DNA of 64,000 bases, from contig JAFFJZ010000007.1 in assembly GCA_018340375.1 (NCBI GenBank), positions 21,364,001 through 21,428,000 of the forward strand, written 5' to 3'. The notes beneath the pieces were generated by a model, which was not told where the DNA came from, did no database searches, and saw only the letters and a program-made list of their open reading frames with translations. Shown here in pieces: positions 33,364 to 44,100 of the stretch. The first letter of the stretch is position 1. Every line of letters begins with the position of its first letter. Origin of the DNA: Gonatopus flavifemur (Eukaryota; Arthropoda; Insecta; Hymenoptera; Dryinidae). The translations under genes were made by a program, and so were the position numbers.

Positions 33364-34428
33364 CACGGAGGGAAAAACTCACAATAATATTGCTGAATTG
33401 ACAATAAAATGTTGTTGTGTATCAACCCACAATAAATATCGTAAAAATATGACCGTCGCTATTGCTAAACTGGCAATAATATTGTATTGTCAACATTATT
33501 AACAATTCAAATATTCAATTTTGCAATCTCATGTGGTTATATCAATAATTTATATTTACTTGTTAAAAAAATATTATTTTTGAGTGAGGAAAAAAATTTC
33601 TCATCGGGATTTATCTCTACAAACATTCTATTACGATGTGGTTTGATTCATAAGTGAAGGAAAAGCGATTGTAACTTCAAGTGTTGGGGAACTTGCTTTG
33701 GGCGAGATTCGAACCCAGGTCCTCCGAGTAGGAATCAAAGCTTTGATCAGATCAGCAGATCTCCAAGTCGACAATTGAGTACTTAAATTGCCATTTATAG
33801 TAATCCTCGACTTTGTTGAGAGTTAACGATGAAAATATATTCAAGACAAACATAAAATTGTGCACATTGAATAAATGAATCAGGATTTGAATCACAGGGA
33901 TTTTTTCAGGAACGAATGAAGCTTGTCAAATTGAAGCTTGTTTGTTAAACTCATGTAAGGTTTGTTAATTAATCAGGAATTAGGATTGATTTTTATGTTT
34001 GTGAATTCAAGAAAAACTGCATCGAAGAAGGGTTTGTAGAAGAATGTATATCACTTGGATATCATTTTTAACTGTCTCCTGAAGTGGATCAAAATTAATT
34101 CCTCACGGGAATGAATATACCGCTTTATACGTTCAAAATATCAAGCTATTTTGACAATAAATGGATTTTGTTACGACAATTTTTTTTGTTAATTCTCTGA
34201 TACTTATTATTGTCGCTGCTTGGGATTGTTTGGTCAGATCAACAATGTTTATTGTGAGTTGGAATGGCAACTCATGTTGTCATTTTAACCAGTGATTTTC
34301 AGCAATCCACTCCTTGTTAACGAAGCAATGTGCTGTTGCTGTACGAACAACAAGTTATTGCATAACCAGCAATAAAATGTTGACAATTCTGATATTGCTA
34401 GTTCTACCATATACATTTTTCTCCGTAG
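33364..34428. mobile_element. nested element, CACGGAG-type left end, AATATTGCT-rich
   Basis: The left end CACGGAGGGAAAAACTC and right end TTTTTCTCCGTAG are approximate inverses, followed inward by AATATTGCT / AGCAATATC and CAATAAAATGTTG blocks. It contains a tRNA-like segment at 33694-33790. Confidence 0.55.
33694..33790 (-). repeat. tRNA-derived (SINE-like) remnant
   Basis: On the minus strand CTGGGTTCGAATCTCGCCC reads as a tRNA T-arm with a good B-box (GGGTTCGAATC at 33706-33716). It is preceded by TCCTACTCGGAGGAC, which can pair as an anticodon- or variable-like stem. No convincing A-box or acceptor stem, so this is not a functional tRNA gene. Confidence 0.45.
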
Positions 34429-34984
34429 CGTAGATCTTTTCTTGCCAAAATTTAGATCTGAAGAGATTCACATATATCTCAAGAAATCTACCTAGATCTC
34501 AGTAGATCTAATCTTTTCTCGTCGGGAAAGATTTCCTATTACGTGAATAATGAATAATGGGAGGAATAAGAATTTTCCATTACTCCAATAATGGATAATG
34601 GAGGGAGAAGAATGTTGCATTACTTCAGAAATGGATACTGGTGGAGTAAGAATTTGCGATCACTCCTGTAGTGACCAATGAGTCTGGAATACACCACTTA
34701 TTGCTTACCAAATGAATCAATAAACATTTCATGTCGAACAAAATATTTCTATACAAGCCTTAGACGAATTATGTAACAATTTGAGACAAGTTTTAAGTTT
34801 AAATCAAAGAAGTTGCCAGAGATTGGAAAAAAAGGAGTTTTGAGTTTCCATTTTTTTGTGTTTTGGGCAATACCTAATTGACATATATATATTATCCATT
34901 TCCCCGATAACGATATTCATTTATCAGTTCATTATTTATTTTTCAAAACATGACTGGCACACTGAATTTGATCACCCATTTTCC

Positions 34985-35225
34985 TTGAATAATTTCTTAA
35001 AATACATTATCCATTATCTATACAATGGATAATTTTTTGAAATACACCATCCCTTATTTAAGTAACGGATAACTTCTTAAAATACATTATCCCTTATTTA
35101 ATTGATCATTCTTCTCAATGTACTATCCATCATTCAAGTAACGGATAATCTTTTCAAATGAATCATCCATCATTTAAGTAATGGGCAATCGAATTCCATA
35201 TATTGCCCATTTTTTGAGGAATGTA
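34985..35225. repeat. ~57-bp tandem repeats of ATTATCCATT-type
   Basis: Four or so units of the pattern CATTATCC...AAGTAACGGATAATTTC...AAAATA follow one another. They are diverged and AT-rich. Confidence 0.55.
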
Positions 35226-35331
35226 TAATGAACTGACAGATAATTTCGGAATTGATAATATATCTATGTTAATTACTCGAGCAGAAAAATTGTATGTTCA
35301 TTATGGGCCCGATCGGGCACCTTATTTTGGC

Positions 35332-35474
35332 CAGGGACTGTAACGTTATTCACTTTCGTTACTCATTATATATAAAATATATATAATAAATATATAATTT
35401 GTGTACAATATATACATTATTATATATCTTATATATAGAGTGAGTAACGGAAGTGAATAACGTTACAGTCCCTG
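35332..35474. mobile_element. 143-bp hAT-type MITE
   Basis: The 20-base end CAGGGACTGTAACGTTATTC is inverted at the right. Flanks ATTTTGGC (35324-35331) and ATTTTGGT (35475-35482) form an 8-bp duplication with one mismatch. The centre is TATATA-rich. Confidence 0.75.
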
Positions 35475-36094
35475 ATTTTGGTACACCTGGTCTGGTCCTA
35501 GTGAGGCCATGATTCGGCACGCTTGATTAGGGTTAACCAGATCTAGCTCTGCTAGGTTTGTCATTTGGCATGCCTTATTATCGTTCATTACATCGGGCTC
35601 TGATACAGCGATACGTTACATTCCATTCATAGGACCTGATTTGAGATAAGGCTTCCCAGATCTGGTCCTGATCGAACACCCAATATGAATTTCTACTCGG
35701 GTATGTATCACCAAAGAATCAAAAATCAAAATTTCTTTTCGTACATAACAAATATATTGTAAATCAATTGAAGCAATAGAATTTGGCGGGCATATTTAAT
35801 CTTACATCACATCTTTTACCATCCTAAACGGAAAACAATGACTGTCAATGTCACTGGAACTTCGGTTATTATATAGACAGCAATAAATTCCTATAATCCG
35901 TACGAGGATTCTCATTGAATTCAACAAGTTCCCAGGGAATTTATCCATTACGAAAAGTTGAAATATTGTCATATGTGCTTATAACATTAAAACAATTTGC
36001 TGTATAGAATTTAATCGTTTCAGGAGAAATCCTAGTCATTTTCATACTCCAAAACATATAGGTATGTGCTGAAAAAGTGCTGTGAAGAGCGTTT

Positions 36095-37668
36095 GCCCCA
36101 CAAACAAAAAGATATGTTTTAGATGTCTTGGGGACGTGTTTTTGAAATCATTAAAAGACCCCAAACAGCACAAAAGGATCACTAATCCCACACAGTATTC
36201 CAGTTCTCAAAGATATCTTAAGCCAAATTTGAGAAGTCTTATGCAACATGAAAAGATATCTTTAAGAGATCTGAAACAGTTCTTACTTCTAAAAGATTTC
36301 TATAAGATGTCTAAAAGATATAATCTCGGAAAAAAAGTTTTAGATCGTCCAAAAGATATCTTTTAGAAGTAGAAACTGTTTTAGACATCTGAAGGATATC
36401 TTTTCATGTTGCGTAACACTTTTTCAACTTTCCTCAACAGTTCCTCAAGATATCTTGAAGACCAAAAGTGCTGTGTGGGATGAGTTCTGAAAAAGGAACA
36501 TGGCGTGACTTTTGCCCTTCTCAATTAGACAATTTTTAAGGGGTTACCCCCACTTGCAATTTTGACAAAATCGATTTTTTTATTGCATTTTTTTAAGTAT
36601 AAGTATCTGAGAATATGCCCTGAAGATTTCAAGTCGATCTGAACAAAATTGACTGAGATATGAGCGTTGAAACAGAAGAATCCGTTGTGTAAACGACCGG
36701 CTAGTCTGCCGCCTGGCGGCCGAGAGCACTCGTGAAGGAAGAATGTTACGAAGGCAACACCAAATTCCCGTTTTGCAAGTGGCATCGTCGGCGGAAGAAC
36801 TTCTGTATGGACCCGGAACAGATGACTCTATGTAAGTTTATACAAAAAAATATTTTCTTCGTGTAAATTGAAATTGAAACTTTAAACGCGTTCTTCTCGA
36901 AATGGCATTTCTGAAGTCGGTGACCAATATTACTCAAACACTAATGAACCGATCTTCTTGAAATTTTGCAGGCTTATTTAATACATAAAAATGTAGTCTT
37001 TGATCGTTCGATTTTTTGTTTCGAAACAAATGGCCGTTTTATGTACAAAAAACAGCCGTTTTTTCTCGTTGAAATCGAACCATTAATTTTGACTGTCCGC
37101 CATTTTGTGAAAAAAGAATATTTTTTCAATCCTTCGATTAAAGACTAGTTTATACTTAAATTTGATTAAATCCATCTATATTTTTTGTTTCAGATGATCC
37201 GCTTCACCGCAATGTTGGTCACCGCAAACCGTATACATAAAAACACTGAACCATCTAATATTTTTCAATAAAAAAATCATTGAAAGTTCTTCAAGATGTG
37301 TCCTTCAAAATAATATATTGATCGATTAAAAAAGTTTCGTAGTTTTCTTTGAAAAAATTCATGAAAAAGGCCGTTTTTTGCGCTACAAGTGGGGGTAACC
37401 CCTTAAGATGTGTAACAGATATCATTCAGAAACTCTTCCAAGATGTCTTTTAGACTTAAGCAAGAAAAAAATGTCTTTCAGAAATACCTTGGAGACATGT
37501 TTCTGACATTTCTCGAAGATGTCTAAAAGATGTCATTTCGAGATATCTTGAAGATATCTCTTTTGTGACGTCGTCTAAGTATAAAAAAAAATCTTTCCGA
37601 TGGATCTGAAAGATGTCTTCCTAAAGATATCTTGTAGATGTCTTCAAGACGTTCGATGTTTGTTGGGT
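36095..37668. repeat. AGATGTCT-rich inverted-repeat element, copy 2
   Basis: Starts GCCCCACAAACA and ends TGTTTGTTGGGT. The interior matches 817-1532 (CAGCATAAAAGGATCAC / CAGCACAAAAGGATCAC blocks, GTGTAACAGATATC). It is enlarged by the TTAA-flanked element 36540-37402. Confidence 0.65.
36540..37402. mobile_element. 863-bp TTAA-flanked element (piggyBac-like target), no transposase
   Basis: The ends GGGGTTACCCCCACTTG and CAAGTGGGGGTAACCCC are exact inverses and TTAA lies on both sides (36536-36539, 37403-37406). The host repeat's other copy (817-1532) keeps the uninterrupted stretch near 1150-1165. Inside is a CG-rich palindromic patch at 36690-36730. TTAA targeting fits piggyBac, but the termini are not the usual piggyBac CCC(T/A) start, so the superfamily is inferred. 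Confidence 0.75.
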
Positions 37669-38640
37669 GATTTTATTTAAGCACTTTTGAATAATTTGGA
37701 AGGAATGCTTTGGTTCGTACAACTGTGATAATATCTCCTCAGAAATTCAACGAAGTTTCAAACGATCAGAAAAACCATTTCCATGAATATAATCGCTAGA
37801 TGATTACAAACAGTACAAGAGTTCCCCGAAAGAGTTCTCGTTTGCTAACAAATATGTTGAATTCAAAATGAACTCTCGAAGAACAATATAATGGTAAAAA
37901 AGAACTCATATCGAGGCTTTATCATAAATTCTTAGCACATTCAATACGTTTTCATATTGAATGCATCATTGGTCCCATAAAGGGAACTATTCAAGAGGTC
38001 TTTGAGAAGTCTTCATGAATTTAAATTGATCATTCGTTCTGGCTAAGATTTTTGGAAGGATATCGACTCCTCTCTTCATTACTAGAAATTAGCGGTTATA
38101 TTAAAAGTAAAATTCTTTCAGCGTAGGTCACAACATCCCTCCCTCAAACGCAGCATCATACATAACGAATACATTCTACACTTTAATGGCCTCAATGATC
38201 AACAGTTTCGCAAATCAAAGCAAACTTCATTCGAGGACAGCGAAGTTGTTATTAGGTTATTGCTCTCTCTCTTTGCTGTCGAGTTTACGATGCTGATCGG
38301 TTGGGATTCAAAGGACTTGGTCTGCCAATTACTCAGTTTTGTTTTCATTATGTTGGCTCCGACTCGTCCTTTTTCAACACGCAGCGATGCAATCGTAAAG
38401 CTATGGGGATCAGTTTTGTTCCCAATAAACATAACGACGTGTCAAGTGCTGCTACTCCTTCGTAATAGCCTTGACTTTGAAATGAACGGATACATAAACA
38501 TTTTACGTTTTAGCCTAAAATATACCTGCTCATAGCATCGCAGGTCAATCCGTCTGCAGGTCCATTTCAAAGTCTGGGAGTCAAGGGTGCACATGCGAGT
38601 ATCCCGACAACCAGACCACCCACTTGAGACCGTACGACAC
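37669..38640. other. no recognised gene; GC-richer patch from about 38130
   Basis: Sequence from about 38130 to 38800 is less AT-rich than its neighbours, which may mean untranslated or coding exon of the minus-strand candidate at 38653-38796. No supported frame within this stretch. Confidence 0.35.
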
Positions 38641-38652
38641 GTGTATGACCTT

Positions 38653-38796
38653 TTATTTGACCTTGAAAGTGCAACGGCGCACCTCCGATTCATCGGAGCA
38701 ACCCTGGTGCATCTCCTTCAGCTTGATGCGATCTACGATTTCTCGTTTCTCATTCTATTTCCATGACTGTTTCCTCTTGACTTCGTTCAAGAAGAC
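38653..38796 (-). CDS. possible terminal exon with an in-frame TAG, unknown gene
   Basis: On the minus strand a strong acceptor (CTTCTTCTTTTCCTACGTAG, ending at 38797) opens a frame VFLNEVKRKQSWK that stops at TAG (38757-38755). The same frame then continues for 33 codons with good coding character (NEKREIVDRIKLKEMHQGC, then DESEVRRCTFKVK) to TAA at 38655-38653. Either the TAG is the true end and the rest is untranslated, or it is read through, or it is a pseudogene lesion. No upstream exon was identified and no family is recognised. Confidence 0.35.
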
Positions 38797-39829
38797 CTAC
38801 GTAGGAAAAGAAGAAGGAATTTACGTCGAAATATCATTCGAAATGATCAACGTATGCTATTTTTGTTTCGTCATTCGGTGAATCTGTTCATTAATCGATT
38901 TCCCGTTGAACGTTCTGGAACGATAGAATGATGTGTTTTGTGTTCTATGCTGTTTATATTTTATAATATTCCTAATATTGTTGAATCATGACGCGATTGC
39001 AAATTTGGTTCCAGAATCTTTTGAGATTTATATTTCATCTTTGAGAAATATATTCTCATTGATTCATTGAATAAAGAGAATTTTGTCTTTGTTTTTTATT
39101 GACTCAATCTTTGTGTACACATCCCACCCTGTGACATTGTTATCAAGTGAGACCTCATTTTATCATTCATTCACTTGATCCAAGGACTAAATATTTTTCT
39201 ACAGAATGTGGACTAAGGTTGTGTTCGAAACATTAAGAATATATATATGTTCATGTACTTAACAAGCATATTTATTTGTACGGCTCATATTTGATATCAA
39301 CATTACCAAGATTCTTTTTGTATATGCCTCGCTTAAAGAAATTTTGATGGATTTACGAACAATTGATACATGCAGTTTCAAGGAATAATTGAAGAAATGA
39401 GTACTCGCTAAATAGCTACCAGTGGTCGTGGAGAATAGATGGAAAAGAAAATTCGCCACCCGATTCAATGATCAATTCTAAAACGACAAACTCATTTTTC
39501 AATTGACTTGTTAAGATGTACCCATTAGTGATGAGCGATATTTCACGATATCGTATCTTATATATGATAAACTTTTATATTGAGTTTCTACAAACATTTT
39601 ATGAAATTCAATATCGAGTCAACAAAGTTTCTATAAGAAATATCCGCGTTGTTACTTATCGTCCATCACCAGTGCCGATGATGTGAATTTTAGAAATTTT
39701 TTATTCTAGATCTTTTTTACAAGCGGTTATAAAGGATGACGGATACATTGAAGAATTCAAGGTATTCGAAAAGGATTGTGGATAGAATATTTGCAGGGAG
39801 ATATTGAAGGCGTTTCAAAGAAATTCATA

Positions 39830-40122
39830 CACTTAGAACCCAATTTCTTAGATTAAAAGAAAATTTTCTTTGCCCTCATTCTAATCAATCTTTTTTCTCA
39901 ATGGACGAAAATTCAGTTCAATGGAGAAAAGTTTCATCAAACTAAAACCAAGAATTTTGAAATTGAAACAAAAATATATTCTTTCCTAAATTCGAAGAAT
40001 ATGATTTCAATTCAATGGAAAATTTTTCCATTTCAATGAATAATTTTTTTTATTGAGAACAAGATTTATCAGAATAAGGGCAAAGAAATTTTCTTTGAAT
40101 CTAAGAAATTGGGTCCTCAGTG
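39830..40122. mobile_element. 293-bp MITE, CACTKAGAACCCAATTTCTTA family, copy 1
   Basis: The left end is CACTTAGAACCCAATTTCTT, inverted at the right as AAGAAATTGGGTCCTCAGTG. Left flank TA. Arms share AAAATTTTCTTTGCCC. The same family occurs at 52403-52673. Confidence 0.75.
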
Positions 40123-40129
40123 CATGACT

Positions 40130-40380
40130 GCCCTGATGAGACAGTTGGATGAACATCCGGATAGATTATATCCGGGCACGAATATGGAGTTTGCGGCAAT
40201 TCTTTTTTCGTTTATGTCTGGAACCTATCAGATTTCCAAAACCAGACATTGTTTGGAATCCCGGATAAGATCCAGATAGAATCGGATGAAGCATAGTCGC
40301 AAAACTCATATTCGCGCTCTGATACATGTGGATATGGTCGACTCAGGTTTTATTCAGATTTTCATCCGGTTTTTTTGCCC
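40130..40380. repeat. imperfect inverted repeat around GGGCACGAATATGGAG
   Basis: GGGCACGAATATGGAGTTTG near 40174 pairs approximately with CAAAACTCATATTCGCGCTC near 40296, with GATCCAGATAGAATCGGATG/CATCCGGATAGA motifs between. Probably a decayed MITE. Confidence 0.4.
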
Positions 40381-40951
40381 GCGTGTAGAGTATAAGATCT
40401 ATGCAAGATACTTCCCAGAAAAATTCCTCTAATGCAAATGATTTTATTTTTATACATGCAAAAATCATGAACCCATTTTTTAATGTAGGTTCTGTTCTAT
40501 GGAAACTTCGGAACCATCTGGGAAAATTTTCTGAATTGTATATAAATTGTATATAATTTGTATATAATTTATACCTAATTACATACAAATTGTATATAAT
40601 TCTTAACATTTTTCCACATGGGAAGGCATCAAAGAATGAACGTATATTTTTATATTCGACCAGTATATTATTTCCCCCGTACGATAACTTCAATTGAGGA
40701 GACCTTCAGTTATGAGTTTTCAATGATTCCCCATTGAATATCACAGTGAATAAAAATTCGTTAAATATAAAGATTTTGTAATATGACAACAAACAATATG
40801 ATTCATATGTTTGTCGTATCTTATCTCATGCATTCTCAACTTTATGGATTCCATAAGTTTGTTTTCTGACAAGAAAATTCAAGGGCCTATGAAACTCGTG
40901 TGCAATCCACGCAGGTAAAACGAGTATACGGGTGCAAACTCCTATAGGTAG

Positions 40952-40959
40952 TATATAAG
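40952..40959 (+). promoter_or_regulatory. candidate TATA box of the cysteine-rich secreted gene
   Basis: TATATAAG lies about 205 bp before the ATG at 41157. The gene's transcription start would fall near 40980-41000. Position and sequence fit a TATA box, but nothing else confirms it. Confidence 0.35.
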
Positions 40960-41156
40960 AAGAGAGTATATGCTAATAACCAGTTAAAAAGTAACGGATT
41001 CACCAGATACGTATAAACAACCCATCAGGACAGACGTATCGGGAGTGGGTCAATAGAAACATATTTAAATTTTTTCAGAATCGACTTTGAGAGGACTATC
41101 TTATAGATACATTTTCTTCTCATCGAAGTCAGTTAATTTGTGCGAAGAAATCCAAT

Positions 41157-44100
41157 ATGTTGTTTTTTCAAGTGATAATCGGTGCAAGTGTCGTTTTTAA
41201 TGTTTTTTCATCGCCACAATCCGTAGGTAAGTTAAAATATCAATACATATATTATTTTAAAGAAGATTTTCTTTTTCTTATTTGAAAGAATACATAAATT
41301 TTCTCATTGGCGTGTGAAGATTTTTTGTAAATTTTCAGAAGAAATCAGATGCAATAGTTTCCATGGTTTAGGTGGTAACTGAAATAAGATTTCTGATGGG
41401 TAAAAAAATATGATATGCGTATAATATATTCCATAGAGCGCGTGGAATCGTGTGAATGGAACATTCGTGGTCATTTTCATTTTCCTTCCGCATTCCTGCC
41501 ACATGCAAAATTTTCGAATATGCCAGGCAGGTGAAAATCACATTCCCCCATCATATGCGTTATTTTATTTGAGATAGTGTTTAGACATAAAAATGGTTCC
41601 ACCCGATATGTAGAAATAGTTGCTGTATGGGTAGCCACGTGCGAAGAATATTTACACTGCCCAAGTAACACAAGAAGTGCTAAGAACGTGCTCGAACAGT
41701 CTAAGAAGGTGCTGGACCATTCTTAGAATGTTCGAGCACATTCTCAGAACTTCTTGTGTTACTTGGGTGAAGACTAATTTATTCATATATCAGACAGCTA
41801 GACTTCTATTCAAATCAACGCATTTTGTTGAGTTAATTGAATTGAGTTGGAATGAGTGAAATTTTCACTTCTCATGAATATATATTTTGAAGTTGTGACA
41901 ACCAAATATTCCAATTGGATCAAAATGTTATTTCAACTAAATTGTTTAGTTGATAAAATATGATTGTACTGGAATATTGTTAGTTATCGAAAATCAAATA
42001 TCTACCAGAAATCTTTAAACAACCTTACTAGCAATGACTGCAGTGATTTTCTAAGTTATTACAAGGCCTTGCTAGGTCTTGAAATTCCCTCACAAGGTCA
42101 TCGTAAGGTCTTGCGCAGCCTAGAGAATAACTAAGGTGATTTCTACTGAGGATATTTTAGTCAAGGGAGATTCTGAAAAATTTTGTGCATTTCCACTTGC
42201 TCCATATTTTAGCACAATTTCAATGCATAAAAAAAGATTTGGCACGAATATTCTTCAGACAAAACTATCACCAATCCGATAAATCAATGGAATTGAACAC
42301 TTTCGCTATAGAATAATCCATTTTTCCGGGAATAAAATCAAAAATTCCGTATCGCCGTTGCACGTGGTTGCAGGTGTGTCGTTGAAAAGGGGGCATAGGT
42401 GGAAATGCTGGTGAAATAATGGAAAATTATGAAATGGTAGTCCACGCATGCGTAATTATAGATTCTATTTGCTAAGGAACTGATTTGAATAAATATTTTA
42501 AGTCACATTGAATAAACATTTTTGAAATGAAACAATTCGTGCAACGCGCATAAATTGTTAGTTGTCACAAAGAAATTACTTATGCTACTATTCACTAAAC
42601 TTTATTTAAAATGAATAGACGCTAAATTATTGTTTTTGCTAACGCAAACAAATTTTTATTTGTAGCGAATAAAGATTCATTCAAACGAACTAAAAGATCA
42701 TCAACTAAAGTATTTTTGCTCATGCAACTGAGCGATTTCTCTCACACTGTAAAAAATTTTCTGAAAATTCAGATACTGGAGTGTCTGAATTTTCAGACTC
42801 GAGTTTCTAAAGGGCAAATTTAGATAAGGTTTTCTGAAAATTCAGATTTGATATCTAGAATATTATATTTAGATACCAAGTTTCTAAAAAATTAGAGAAA
42901 GTTTCTTCATGTTCATCACCAATACTTTGAAAATTAGGAATCTGAATAATTTAAGAAACTTACACTGAAAACATGCGCAGAATCGGTGCGCAGTGAATCG
43001 GCTTGCATTATTTTGTATGACGGTCAATGAACGGTAAGTAAAGGTGAGTTGCAAAATCAAATTCAATATCATTTATTTTAATGAACAAAGACTTACTGCA
43101 CCAACAGTAATTACATGTTGTGCAATGTAATTTGAGCCAAATTAATTTATAATGTGACATGAAATGTATTGTGGGATTCGGTAAAAAAAAATGTTAAAAA
43201 TGTGAAGTTAACCTCTTTGCCATTGGAACAAAAATCGTCTCTGAATATGACAATCAGAAAATCTCATGACGGTGGTATGAATAAATGATTAAAGGAAGGA
43301 TGATACATTGAGATTTTTGAATTGAAAATGATGAAAAAAACATCCAATTTCTGAATCAGATGTTCTGATTTTTCGTGGATCATAAAATCAATTTCAAGTA
43401 GATTTATATTCACTGAACCACATGAACATGTAGTAATTACTGCGATTAGTTTGAAACTCAGAGAATGTGGTTTAAAAAACTACATTATTTCCATTTACTT
43501 TGTCTTCACCTATTTGTAATAAAAGAGATAGAACTGTGTGCTATGGGACCAAGTCTAATTAGGGCAAGGAACAAGCGATGAGTATGTGGAACATACAAAC
43601 ATGTAATAAGTGCTCCAATGAAAAGTTTCACAAAGTATAACATTGAGTGATTTAACATGGAACAACTTATATAATTTCTACCAGATCCAATTGATGAAAT
43701 TAATTTCTGTATTATGTTATAGTTTAGTGAAAATCAGTGTTTGTGAGATTGATATTCTGATTTATCAAAAACCAAAAAATAAATCATTTTCAAGAGATTG
43801 ATTTTCACTGAATTATAACAAAATACAGAAATTAATGCCATCAGTTTGATTTGGTAAGAATTATATAGGCAGGGTTGTATATTGCATCATGTAGGGTTAC
43901 GCTTTGTGAAATGTTTCATCGATACCCTCAGTACCAGTCTTACATACTTATCGCTTGATTCTTTCATCAATTGAACTTTTTGTTTTAGAAGACAAAACCA
44001 TCTCTTTCATCACAAATAGTTGAAAAGAAGTACATGAAAAGGATAACATATTATAGTTTCATAACACTTTGAAACAATATTTTCTGGTATTCAAGGAATC

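Larger units (their letters stand above)
33148..34526. mobile_element. inverted-repeat element rich in AGATCT, with nested MITE
   Basis: The left end CCCGTGAAAAAAAGATTAG and reversed right end CCCGACGAGAAAAGATTAG pair, and arms share GAGATCTAAATTTTGGC. A second element (33364-34428) interrupts it. Flanking DNA on both sides is rich in ATTATTCATT/CCATTATC motifs from older repeats. Confidence 0.65.

Noticed and set aside
33694..33790. Functional tRNA gene
   Set aside because: Only the T-arm/B-box half is good; no acceptor stem or clear anticodon arm.
34985..35225. CRISPR-like array
   Set aside because: Units are diverged, AT-rich, have no distinct spacers and lie in a eukaryotic repeat region; no cas genes.
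36525..36937. Minus frames in the TTAA element as a transposase
   Set aside because: Short, with no catalytic motifs, and they cross the element boundary.
42018..42158. Inverted repeat around AAGGTCTTGC
   Set aside because: Arms match only in short pieces; ends could not be placed.
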